DNA from: Collimonas arenae
GTDB lineage: Bacteria > Pseudomonadota > Gammaproteobacteria > Burkholderiales > Burkholderiaceae_D
Direction: 5' to 3'
NCBI RefSeq assembly: GCF_000786695.1
Contig: NZ_CP009962.1
Coordinates: 992,001 to 1,056,000, forward strand
DNA length: 64,000 nt
Of this stretch, positions 55,227-63,210 are shown in pieces. Positions within the stretch are counted from its first letter, which is position 1. Each line of letters starts with the position of its first letter. Position numbers and translations under genes: made by a program. The notes beneath the pieces were generated by a model. The model searched no databases, had not been told where the DNA came from, and was given only the letters and a program-made list of their open reading frames with translations.

Positions 55227-56531
55227 TCAATAGGTCGCCGGGGCCAGCAAGACATTGATCTGCTGCAGATCTTCTTCCTTCAGGGTGCCAACTGCGGACT
55301 TCAGTTTCAGGCTATTCATTAGCGTGTCGTAGCGCGCCTTGGCCAGATCCCTGCGCGTGGAATACAGCTGCTGTTGCGCATTCAGCACATCGATATTGAT
55401 GCGCACGCCGACCTGATAGCCAAGACGATTCGAATCCAGCGACGACTGGCTGGAAATCTCGGCCGCCTCATAAGCCTTGACCTGGGCCAGGCCGCTACTG
55501 ACGCCAAGATAGGCTTGGCGCGCATTCAATGCCGCAGTCCTGCGAGCATTTTCCAGGTCAGAGCGTGCCTTGTCTTCCAATGCCACCGCTTGCCGCACGC
55601 TGCTGTTGACCGCGCCGCCGGCATATAAAGGAATAGTCCACTGCACGCCGATCGAGTTGGTCATCTGCGAGACGTTGTAGAAGGGAATATCGCTGCCGCT
55701 GACATCCGAATGCGCACGACTGGCGATCAGGTCAACCGTCGGCAGGTGGCCTGCGCGGCTTTTCTTGATGTCGTACTTTGCCGTATCTAGCGCAATCTGT
55801 TGGCCGATCACGCCGAAATTCTGATCTTCCGCGCTGCTGACCCAGGTTTCGATCGCCGCAGGTTGCGGTGCGCTCAGCTGGACCCCGGGGCGCAAGGTCG
55901 CCAGCGGCGCGGGCGGCTTGCCGATAATCTGCTGCAGGACATTGCGTGCGACTTCCAAATTGTTGGCCGCGGCGATTTCCTGCGCGATTACCAGGTCGTA
56001 ACTGGCTTGCGCCTCGTTGGTATCGGTGATGGTGGCGGTGCCGACTTCGAAATTGCGCTTGGCGGAAGCCAGTTGCTCGGCAATTGCACTCTTTTGCGCC
56101 TGCAGGGAAGCCAGGACGTCCTGCGCTGTCAGCGTATCGAAATAAGCCTGACTTACCCGCAAGATCAGATCCTGCTGGGCCTGGGCAAACTTGACTTCGC
56201 CCGCAGCCACCGACAGTTTGCTTTCCTGGTACTGCTGCCAGTAAGCCGGCCGGAATAGCGGTTGGGTCAGTTGCAGGCTGTAATTATTGGTGATGGTGTT
56301 CCACGATTGTCCGGAGCGGCTGTAATTGCCGCCGAAGCCGACCACCGGCAGCAGCGCCGCGCGGCCCTGGACGCTGGTCTCGTTGCTTGCACTCAGCGCA
56401 TAACGCGCACTGGTATAGACCGGATCATTGGCCAGCGCCAGCTGATAAGTCTGGACCAGGTCGACCGCCTGTGCATTCGCCGCCAGCAATGCGCTGGCGA
56501 TCAAAGAGGCGACCACAATGGTATTGCGCAT
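55227..56531 (-). CDS. tolC: TolC-type outer membrane channel protein
   Basis: 434 aa from the ATG at 56531, which gives a Sec signal peptide (NTIVVASLIASALLAANAQA). There is no lipobox, unlike the OprM-like protein. The TolC_channel repeats show as DLVQTYQLALANDPVY at the mature N-terminus and the second half starting near VALEDKARSDLENARRTAAL. It serves as outer membrane duct for type I secretion or efflux; no inner membrane partner lies next to it. Third gene of pcm-rhodanese-tolC. Confidence 0.93.
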   Translation of the reverse strand: MRNTIVVASLIASALLAANAQAVDLVQTYQLALANDPVYTSARYALSASNETSVQGRAALLPVVGFGGNYSRSGQSWNTITNNYSLQLTQPLFRPAYWQQYQESKLSVAAGEVKFAQAQQDLILRVSQAYFDTLTAQDVLASLQAQKSAIAEQLASAKRNFEVGTATITDTNEAQASYDLVIAQEIAAANNLEVARNVLQQIIGKPPAPLATLRPGVQLSAPQPAAIETWVSSAEDQNFGVIGQQIALDTAKYDIKKSRAGHLPTVDLIASRAHSDVSGSDIPFYNVSQMTNSIGVQWTIPLYAGGAVNSSVRQAVALEDKARSDLENARRTAALNARQAYLGVSSGLAQVKAYEAAEISSQSSLDSNRLGYQVGVRINIDVLNAQQQLYSTRRDLAKARYDTLMNSLKLKSAVGTLKEEDLQQINVLLAPATY

Positions 56532-56565
56532 TACACTCTCCGAAGCATAGGGGGTCGGGTCGGGC

Positions 56566-56889
56566 TTAGTAGGTCGGCATGGCAGGATCAACCTGCTGGG
56601 CCCAGGCATGGACACCGCCGGTCAGGTTGCTGACCGAGGAAAAACCGTGGCGTTCAAGAAACGCCGCGACCTGCATACTGCGCGTGCCATGATGGCAGAT
56701 GCAGACGATGGCCTGGTCTTCTTCCAGATCGTTCAGATGCGCCGGAACCGTTTGCATCGGCATCAGCTGGGCTGCGGCGATGTGGCAAGTTTCGTATTCC
56801 CACGGTTCGCGCACATCCAGCAGCAACGGCGTCGGCCGCTGAGGGTCAGCAATCCAGGCGGCCAGTTCTGAGGCGGTTAGATGTTGCAT
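56566..56889 (-). CDS. Rhodanese-like domain protein
   Basis: 107 aa single-domain protein from the ATG at 56889 (MQHLTASELAAWI); a longer start at 57021 would overlap pcm and has no family similarity. The rhodanese fold is shown by LLLDVREPWEYETCHI and the active loop IVCICHHGTRSMQVA, with the catalytic Cys preceding HHGTRS. GLTGGVHAWAQQVD-like C-terminus (LTGGVHAWAQQVD) is intact. The in vivo sulfur acceptor is unknown. Confidence 0.9.
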   Translation of the reverse strand: MQHLTASELAAWIADPQRPTPLLLDVREPWEYETCHIAAAQLMPMQTVPAHLNDLEEDQAIVCICHHGTRSMQVAAFLERHGFSSVSNLTGGVHAWAQQVDPAMPTY

Positions 56890-56908
56890 AGTCTCGATCA
56901 AGCCCGGT

Positions 56909-57574
56909 TTAGAATTTGAACTGGGAATGGACGGCGGCTTCGCGCAATGGCTTGACGTCCGTCTCAAACAAATGCACCGTGGTGTAATTGGTGTCCGAAG
57001 TGCGGGTAATGATTTGTGCAAACATCACCGGCGCGTCGCCTACGATGGCGACGATACGGCCGCCGACATTGAGTTGCTTGAGAAAAGCATCCGGCAACAC
57101 CGACAACGAACCCGAGATGAAGATCACGTCGAAGGTCTTGGTTTCGCTCAGATCCCAGCCTTGGGCGCCGTTGCCTTGGGCGACATCGACATTGGTGATG
57201 CCATAGGTGACCAGGTTGCTGGCGGCCAGCGCCTTCAGTTCCGGATCGATTTCAACTGTCGTGACATGTCTAGCCTTGTAGCACAGCAAAGCAGCCATAT
57301 AGCCCGAGCCCGAGCCGATTTCCAATACTTGTTCGTGTTTCTTGACTGCGGCTTCCTGCAGCAAGCGCGCTTCTAACTTTGGCGGGAACATGCTTTCGCC
57401 ATTTGCGCCAGGCAGCGGGATCTCGGTGTCGGAAAACGCCAGGCTTTTGTAGGCTGCCGGCACGAAGTCTTCGCGGCGGACTACCGTCAGCAATTCCAGA
57501 ATGTCCAGATCCAGCACGTTCCAGGGGCGAATTTGCTGTTCGATCATATTGAAGCGGGCTTGTTCGATATTCAT
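56909..57574 (-). CDS. pcm: Protein-L-isoaspartate O-methyltransferase family protein
   Basis: 221 aa. The SAM site is VLEIGSGSGYMAALLCYKA (PIMT motif I), preceded by PPKLEARLLQEAAVKKHEQ. MIEQQIRPWNVLD at the start is typical of the proteobacterial form often found next to tolC. PIMTs repair isoaspartyl damage, but this tolC-linked subgroup is less well tested and lacks some residues of the classic enzyme (the TAP/HM region reads GANGESMFPP). So repair function is probable rather than certain. Followed by the rhodanese after 19 bases. Confidence 0.82.
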   Translation of the reverse strand: MNIEQARFNMIEQQIRPWNVLDLDILELLTVVRREDFVPAAYKSLAFSDTEIPLPGANGESMFPPKLEARLLQEAAVKKHEQVLEIGSGSGYMAALLCYKARHVTTVEIDPELKALAASNLVTYGITNVDVAQGNGAQGWDLSETKTFDVIFISGSLSVLPDAFLKQLNVGGRIVAIVGDAPVMFAQIITRTSDTNYTTVHLFETDVKPLREAAVHSQFKF

Positions 57575-57708
57575 GGTTAAGGCTCGGTAATGAAAATAAA
57601 GGGCTCATTCTATCAAAGGCCACCCTTAAAAACCTATTGCACGGTGTGGCAAATAAAGCATTCAGGGGTGGCAATTGCGCGCTTCAGGGTATTCGGCATG
57701 GCTTGCGC

Positions 57709-58359
57709 TCAGCCGGATGCCGGTTTTGACTGCTGCAGGCCGTTCAGACACAAATCGATGAAGCTGTTCAGATAGCTTGCCGAATCCAGTGCTTCCTTGT
57801 GGCAGGGATTGAAAGGTTGCTGCCATATCATCAACATAATCACGGGTGCAACGATCACATTGGCAGTTTGGCGGACGTCAATCGCGCGGAATTCGCCACG
57901 CTCGACGCCGCGCTCAAGCATACGCACGATCATGGCGTCGCCGCGGGCACTGATTTCTTCGCGGTAGAAGGTCGCCAGCTCTGGGAAATTGGCTGACTCA
58001 GCCATCATTAGCTTGGTGATGCCGGCTAGTTTGGTGGCGCCGATACGCTCCCACCAGCCGAGAATCAGCTCGCGGAACAAGTCTGTGCTGGCGCCGCTAT
58101 AACCGTCAATGGTATCGTCGGCTTCATCCAGCACCGGCAGCATGTTTTCGCGCACCACTGCCTTGAACAATTCTTCCTTATTCTCGAAGTACAGGTAGAG
58201 CGTGCCTTTAGAGATGCCGGCGCGCGCGGCTACGTCACCCAGCCGGGTAGCGGCAAAGCCGCGCTCGACGAACAAATCCAGCGCGGCCGCCAGTACTTCC
58301 TGCGGCCGTGCTTCTTTGCGTCGTGCCCAGCGGGGTTTGGAGCTGAAAGGGCAGTTCAT
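57709..58359 (-). CDS. TetR family transcriptional regulator
   Basis: 216 aa from the ATG at 58359 (MNCPFSSKPRWARR); an earlier start at 58419 would read through the palindrome and is rejected. The N-terminal helix-turn-helix is LDLFVERGFAATRLGDVAARAGISKGTLYLYFENKEEL, cited here by its key part GISKGTLYLYFENKEELF. The ligand domain is not recognisable. A perfect palindrome 11 bases upstream of the start suggests autoregulation. The next gene downstream on the strand is pcm. Confidence 0.9.
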   Translation of the reverse strand: MNCPFSSKPRWARRKEARPQEVLAAALDLFVERGFAATRLGDVAARAGISKGTLYLYFENKEELFKAVVRENMLPVLDEADDTIDGYSGASTDLFRELILGWWERIGATKLAGITKLMMAESANFPELATFYREEISARGDAMIVRMLERGVERGEFRAIDVRQTANVIVAPVIMLMIWQQPFNPCHKEALDSASYLNSFIDLCLNGLQQSKPASG

Positions 58360-58370
58360 GAATCCTGAAA

Positions 58371-58392
58371 TTACTGACTTAAGAGTCAGTAA
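58371..58392. promoter_or_regulatory. Palindromic operator of the TetR regulator
   Basis: TTACTGACT and AGTCAGTAA are perfect 9-bp arms with a 4-base spacer. The site is 11 bases upstream of the regulator start, where TetR repressors usually bind to control their own gene. Confidence 0.7.
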
Positions 58393-58446
58393 TGTAAGCG
58401 GCAAAGTGCCTGATGTCAACTTCCGATCTATTTTTCCCTCAGAGCG

Positions 58447-60573
58447 TCAAGCCTGTTGTCTGTCAAGAATGGCAAGCCCGCCAACCACGTGCCATGCGTT
58501 TTGATAGCCGAGCCGGCGCAGGCAGGCGACCGCTTTACCGCTGCGATTGCCGCTACGGCAGAAAAATACCAATGGCACCGGATCATTGCGCAGCCATTGC
58601 GGCAGGTGCGAGGTCAGGCGGCTCAGCGGTGCATGTAGCACGGTCGTTCCGGTTATCGTAACCACGCCCGCCGCTTGTTCATAGGTTTCACGAACGTCCA
58701 CCAGGATTGCGTCAGGATGGTTTGAAAGGAATTGGTCAAGCGCTGCTGCCGACAGATGCATGTTGTCCGTATTACTGTCGATCTTGGCGCCTGCCGCTTG
58801 GCTTTGTTCCGCCCGCAGGCTGGTGCACAACAGATTGGCGTCGTCGCGCGCGGAGCAAAGCAGTGTGTCAGGGTCGATCAATGCCGACGCTATCGTTGCG
58901 GCCGGCAATTCGCCAATAAAGGCAAAGTGCGCCGAAAAAGGTTCATCCTTGGCATCCCCGAGCAAGTAAATCTGATGCTCACCTAGCGGCATGCGGATTA
59001 ATTTCCGAGCGCCCAGCATGACTGCCGTCGTTGCCGAACCTTCTGATGCCGGCCAGCCGAACGCGTCGTGGCTGCCGATAGCATCGGCGTGACTACCCAG
59101 TGCACCCGCCAATTCAATTCTGGCTTCATCGCCATCTGGCCGTATGTGGTTACAAAGAACCGCACTCAACCGGTAGTTTTGGCTGCGTACATAGGCCGCC
59201 AGCCGCGGCGCCAGCGCCGGCGATGGGTCGATGATGACGCAGTTGCGGGTTGCGCCATCGGCTACCAGCCAGGCATTGGCGCCTTCCTGGTTGAATTGGA
59301 CCACTTCGTCGCGGATCGCAGCCGACAGCGTAGTCGTACTGCCATTACGCCAGGCAATGCCACAATGTTCGATGCGCGCGCAGGCGGCGTTAATGAAAGC
59401 GTCGTCGGCAAGAGGGCCGAACGACATGCGAATCGCCGAACTGCTACGCCATTCCGGCAGATGCATCGCCTCCAGAACGTAGCTGGGAGCTGCTTTTGCT
59501 GCCGAGCAGGCGCTTCCGGAGCTGACCCGCACCTGCGCAGCGTCGAAAAGATCCAGCAATTCCTTGCTGGACATGCCCGGTACAGAGAAATTGAGTGTGG
59601 TCGGCAGCGTTTTCTCCAGCGGCAGATTAAATACGATATCCGGAAAGGCTGTGCGCAGGCTGGCGGCCAGGCGGTCGCGAAAGGTATGCAGTTGCTGGTG
59701 ATTGCGAAAGGTGACGCCGTCTTCCAGCGCTGCCAGAACCGCACCGAGTGCAGCAATGCCGGCCATGTTTTCGGTGCCGGAACGTTGCCCGGATTCCTGG
59801 CCACCGCCCATCATTAACGGTGTAAAAGGCGTTCCGGGGCGCACGTAGAGCATGCCGATGCCCTTGGGCGCATACAACTTATGCCCTGAAAATGTTGCGT
59901 AATCGATGCGGGTAGCAGCCAGGTTCAGCTGCATCTTCCCCAGCGCCTGGACGCAGTCGACCAGCCAGTAGGCATCGCTACATGTCTCCTGCAGCACTGC
60001 TTCAATCTGCGCCAGCTCGGAGATGACGCCGGTTTCGTTGTTAGCAGCCATGGTGCATATCAGCGCCGCGTCCTTGGCTAACAGGCGCAGCGCATCAAGA
60101 TCATGCAAGCCATCGGCGTCGACAGGGAGTTTTATCATTTCCAGATTCAAGCCCAGCAGTCGATTCCAGTGCGCCAAGCTTTCCGGCACTGCCTTGTGTT
60201 CCGTGGCACCGTAAAGCAGGAATTTGCCGATGAATTCGCCGCCGGACTGCCGTTCACGCAGGGCGCACAGCGCCGACAGCACTGCAGTCTGGATGCCTTC
60301 GGTGGCGCCGCTGTTGAACATCAGCCGGCCATCGCCTGCGCCAAGCAGGCGCGCCGCACGTTGCCGCGCCTGGCTCATCATGGCCTTGGCGCGGATGCCG
60401 GTAGCATGTGTGCTGCTGGGATTTCCAAAGCACTGTGACATTGCCTGTGTTGCGGCTTCGATAGCGGCAGGCAGGACTGCGGTAGTGGCGTTTCCGTCCA
60501 GATAAATTTCAGTCATTTTTTTCATCGGCAATAAACTTGGTAATAGTTTACTGTTTTCGATGGGTAAAGACAT
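58447..60573 (-). CDS. Cysteine desulfurase fused to a degenerate MBL-like segment and a C-terminal rhodanese
   Basis: 708 aa fusion. Residues 20-405 are a NifS/IscS-type aminotransferase class V domain: EIYLDGNATT, PLP lysine 232 in FSGHKLYAPKGIG, and catalytic Cys356 in SSGSACSAAK. Residues about 415-600 look like a metallo-beta-lactamase fold of the persulfide dioxygenase type (ANAWLVADGATRNCVIIDPS), but the HxHxDH motif has become CNHIRPDGDEA, so it is probably inactive. Residues 605-708 are a rhodanese with active Cys672 (FFCRSGNRSG). The start at 60573 has AAGG upstream; starts at 60525 or 60516 would match ordinary NifS better. Divergent from an Lrp-type regulator. Sulfur relay from Cys356 to Cys672 is inference. 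Confidence 0.85.
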   Translation of the reverse strand: MSLPIENSKLLPSLLPMKKMTEIYLDGNATTAVLPAAIEAATQAMSQCFGNPSSTHATGIRAKAMMSQARQRAARLLGAGDGRLMFNSGATEGIQTAVLSALCALRERQSGGEFIGKFLLYGATEHKAVPESLAHWNRLLGLNLEMIKLPVDADGLHDLDALRLLAKDAALICTMAANNETGVISELAQIEAVLQETCSDAYWLVDCVQALGKMQLNLAATRIDYATFSGHKLYAPKGIGMLYVRPGTPFTPLMMGGGQESGQRSGTENMAGIAALGAVLAALEDGVTFRNHQQLHTFRDRLAASLRTAFPDIVFNLPLEKTLPTTLNFSVPGMSSKELLDLFDAAQVRVSSGSACSAAKAAPSYVLEAMHLPEWRSSSAIRMSFGPLADDAFINAACARIEHCGIAWRNGSTTTLSAAIRDEVVQFNQEGANAWLVADGATRNCVIIDPSPALAPRLAAYVRSQNYRLSAVLCNHIRPDGDEARIELAGALGSHADAIGSHDAFGWPASEGSATTAVMLGARKLIRMPLGEHQIYLLGDAKDEPFSAHFAFIGELPAATIASALIDPDTLLCSARDDANLLCTSLRAEQSQAAGAKIDSNTDNMHLSAAALDQFLSNHPDAILVDVRETYEQAAGVVTITGTTVLHAPLSRLTSHLPQWLRNDPVPLVFFCRSGNRSGKAVACLRRLGYQNAWHVVGGLAILDRQQA

Positions 60574-60587
60574 GCTAAAAATACCTT

Positions 60588-60603
60588 GTATTTGATAAAA
60601 TAC
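60588..60603. promoter_or_regulatory. Inverted repeat in the divergent desulfurase/Lrp promoter
   Basis: GTATTT and AAATAC are perfect arms around GATA, in a 70-base divergent gap. The short AT-rich palindrome fits the loose Lrp/AsnC binding pattern. Confidence 0.4.
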
Positions 60604-60643
60604 GAAACGTTTAATCTACTTATTTTATAAATAAAGTATAAAT

Positions 60644-61132
60644 ATGCTAAACCGATCTACGCTAGATAGATTCGATCATGCGATTCTCGCTGCGCTACAA
60701 ATTGATGGGAGCCTGTCCGTCGCTGTACTTAGCGAGAAGATCGGCCTTTCCAGTACGCCTTGTTGGAAACGCCTGAAGCGATTGGAGGATGAAGGTTATA
60801 TCGAGCGGCGTGTGGCCATCGTCAACCGCGACAAAATCGGTTTGCCTGTGACCGTGTTCGTCAGCATGCGCACCGGCCAGCATGATGAAAAATGGCTGGC
60901 CAAATTTGCCGCCGCGGTGACGGCATTGCCGGAAGTGCAGGAATTCCATCGCATGAGCGGAGACGTCGACTATTTGTTGAAAGTGGTCACGACCGACATC
61001 CAGGGTTATGATCTTTTTTACAAGAAACTGATCAAGCTGGCGCAACTGCATAGCGTTTCGTCGGCATTTTCAATGGAGCAGATCAAATCCACTACGGCGC
61101 TGCCGCTGGAACTGATAATGACGATGGGCTGA
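60644..61132 (+). CDS. Lrp/AsnC family transcriptional regulator
   Basis: 162 aa. The N-terminal winged helix reads LDRFDHAILAALQIDGSLS, then LSEKIGLSSTPCWKRLKRLEDEGYI, the family's recognition region. The C-terminal RAM ligand domain follows with VPVTVF-type strands and EVQEFHRMSGDVDYLLKV. It probably controls the divergent desulfurase fusion, perhaps in response to cysteine or another amino acid. The ligand is not predictable by eye. Confidence 0.93.
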   Translation: MLNRSTLDRFDHAILAALQIDGSLSVAVLSEKIGLSSTPCWKRLKRLEDEGYIERRVAIVNRDKIGLPVTVFVSMRTGQHDEKWLAKFAAAVTALPEVQEFHRMSGDVDYLLKVVTTDIQGYDLFYKKLIKLAQLHSVSSAFSMEQIKSTTALPLELIMTMG

Positions 61133-61229
61133 CGAGATGGCGGTAGAATCTGGCCTTGCTTCAATCTTCCATTAAATCTGGTCATTTTCACATGTTTTCA
61201 ATACGCTCTTTATCCGGCAGGGCCATAAC

Positions 61230-61499
61230 TTGAGCGCGTCAATCCTGGTTTGTCGTCCGGATTGCGGCGCCTGTTGTACTGCGCCCTCGATCTCGTCGGC
61301 GATTCCCGGCATGCCCAAGGGCAAACCGGCGGGGGTGCGATGCGTTCAACTGGACGCAGCAAATCTTTGCCGGATTTTCGGTAGCCCAGAACGGCCCGCC
61401 GTTTGCGCCAGTTTGCAACCTGCGGCAGACATGTGTGGCACTTCGCGGACGCATGCGATGCATTACTTGGCAACGCTTGAGCAATTGACCGCAGGGTAG
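61230..61499 (+). CDS. YkgJ/UPF0153-type cysteine cluster protein
   Basis: 89 aa small protein rich in cysteine, with the family pattern [44 protein letters not shown] and MCG. The eight or so Cys residues are thought to bind Zn or an Fe-S centre; the function is unknown. Start TTG at 61230, with no better start in the frame and only a weak ribosome-binding site, so the exact N-terminus is uncertain. Confidence 0.82.
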   Translation: MSASILVCRPDCGACCTAPSISSAIPGMPKGKPAGVRCVQLDAANLCRIFGSPERPAVCASLQPAADMCGTSRTHAMHYLATLEQLTAG

Positions 61500-61537
61500 A
61501 ATTGCTCCTTTGTCCGTTGGCAAATAAGGAAATCTGA

Positions 61538-62110
61538 ATGAAATCAATCTGGCCTGCATCTAGCAAGGCAATTACTATGTTGCTGGCCTTGGCCGCAGCA
61601 CTGTTGCTGGCATCCTGCGCAGCGCTGATCGGGCCGCGCGATATTGCGTTTCCGCTGACCAAATTGCAACAATCCGTGGACAAGCGCATGCCTTATTCGC
61701 AGCGCTATCTGGGTATATTTGAAATCACCGCCGACAAGGCTCAACTGAGTTTTCCGGCCGGGCAGAATCGCCTGGCGATGAACACAGACGTCACGGTGGC
61801 TTTGCCGTTGCTGGGCAAGTCGTGGAGCGGGAAAATGGCAATCTCCGGCGTGCTGACGCTGGATAACGCACAGAACGCCGTTACCTTGACTGATCCGAAA
61901 CTGGATAGCCTGGTCCTCAATGGCCTGGACAATACGTACGCCGCACAAGTGACACAGATCGGCAATCTGCTGGCGCAACAACTGCTAACCAAGCTGCCGC
62001 TGTACACATTCAAGCCGGAAGATCTGCACTATGCCGGCGTTGCTTTCATGCCGACTCGCATCGCTAGCAAGCCGGAAAACTTGGTGGTCACTTTCGAACC
62101 GGTAAAATAG
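61538..62110 (+). CDS. DUF1439-type lipoprotein
   Basis: 190 aa. A lipoprotein signal ends at Cys27 (LALAAALLLASC). The mature part has alternating beta-strand pattern with FPLTKLQQSVDKRMPYSQRY and GILTLDNAQN-like repeats, as in the YceB/DUF1439 family of outer membrane lipoproteins, whose function is poorly known. It lies 38 bases after the YkgJ-like gene. Confidence 0.8.
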   Translation: MKSIWPASSKAITMLLALAAALLLASCAALIGPRDIAFPLTKLQQSVDKRMPYSQRYLGIFEITADKAQLSFPAGQNRLAMNTDVTVALPLLGKSWSGKMAISGVLTLDNAQNAVTLTDPKLDSLVLNGLDNTYAAQVTQIGNLLAQQLLTKLPLYTFKPEDLHYAGVAFMPTRIASKPENLVVTFEPVK

Positions 62111-62212
62111 CGTTCTTGTTTTAAGAAAGCGCTCGCCACACGCTGGTGGTTGGGACGGTATCATTGGCCCGCCGCGACATTAACTTATTTTTCATTTTTT
62201 ACCCCCTTCGAC

Positions 62213-63070
62213 ATGGATATACTTCTCGCGTTAAAAGTTCTCATCATGGGTCTGGTAGAGGGCTTCACCGAGTTCCTGCCGATTTCTTCGACCGGCCATC
62301 TGATCCTGGCCGGCAGCCTGTTGGACTTTACCGCTGATATCGGCCGCGAAAAGGCAGAAGTGTTCGAGATCGCCATCCAGGCCGGTGCGATTTTCGCTGT
62401 CTGCTGGGAATACCGGGTGCGCATTGGCGCTGTTCTGCGTGGCCTACCCAGCGATTACAAGGCGCGCAAGCTGGTCCTCAACCTGATCATTGCATTTATG
62501 CCAGCGGCGATACTCGGCCTGCTATTTAGCAAGATGATCAAGGAAAAACTGTTTGCACCGCTGCCGGTGGCGATTGCATTGATTATCGGCGGCTTCGTGA
62601 TTCTTTGGGTCGAGCGCCGCAACAACGCACGCAGCAAGACTGGCGACAGCGTGGCGCGGGTCGAGTCGGTCGACGACATGACGGCGATGGATGCCTTGAA
62701 GATCGGGTTTGCCCAGGCTTTTGCGCTGATTCCCGGCACCAGTCGTTCCGGCGCTACAATTATCGGCGGCATGATGTTTGGCCTGTCGCGCAAGGCTGCC
62801 ACTGAGTTTTCCTTTTTCCTGGCCATCCCGACCCTGTTTGCCGCCACCATTTATTCTCTGTATAAAGATCGCGCGCTGCTCTCGGCGGCTGATATTCCCT
62901 TGTTTTCGATTGGCACCGTAGCGGCGTTCATCTCGGCTTTCCTGTGTGTGCGCTGGTTACTGCGCTATATCAGCAGCCACGATTTCACCGCGTTTGCGTG
63001 GTACCGGATTGTGTTCGGGCTGGTGGTGATCGTGACCGGATACACGGGCTGGGTCAGCTGGGTACACTGA
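62213..63070 (+). CDS. uppP: Undecaprenyl-diphosphatase (BacA/UppP)
   Basis: 285 aa membrane enzyme that dephosphorylates undecaprenyl pyrophosphate to recycle the lipid carrier for peptidoglycan and O-antigen. The start at 62213 ([18 protein letters not shown]) replaces an upstream GTG frame extension. Both active motifs are present: [17 protein letters not shown] (Glu-rich motif) and [14 protein letters not shown]. About 7-8 hydrophobic helices. Family length. A paralogue follows within 140 bases. Confidence 0.95.
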   Translation: MDILLALKVLIMGLVEGFTEFLPISSTGHLILAGSLLDFTADIGREKAEVFEIAIQAGAIFAVCWEYRVRIGAVLRGLPSDYKARKLVLNLIIAFMPAAILGLLFSKMIKEKLFAPLPVAIALIIGGFVILWVERRNNARSKTGDSVARVESVDDMTAMDALKIGFAQAFALIPGTSRSGATIIGGMMFGLSRKAATEFSFFLAIPTLFAATIYSLYKDRALLSAADIPLFSIGTVAAFISAFLCVRWLLRYISSHDFTAFAWYRIVFGLVVIVTGYTGWVSWVH

Positions 63071-63210
63071 GCGCCAAGCTTAGAGACTGTTGCAAACGCA
63101 CCTGGCGTTGTTGCTCCTCCTAGCCATCTGTGTTTGCCATAACCTCTTCGTTGAATTTGTTGTTACTGCTTTAAAAAATATAACCCTCTAATCCTCAGCA
63201 GGAGAATGTT

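Noticed and set aside
62111..62150. Terminator after the DUF1439-type lipoprotein gene
   Set aside because: TTCTT/AAGAA arms form only 5 bp with mismatched extension and no T-run follows.
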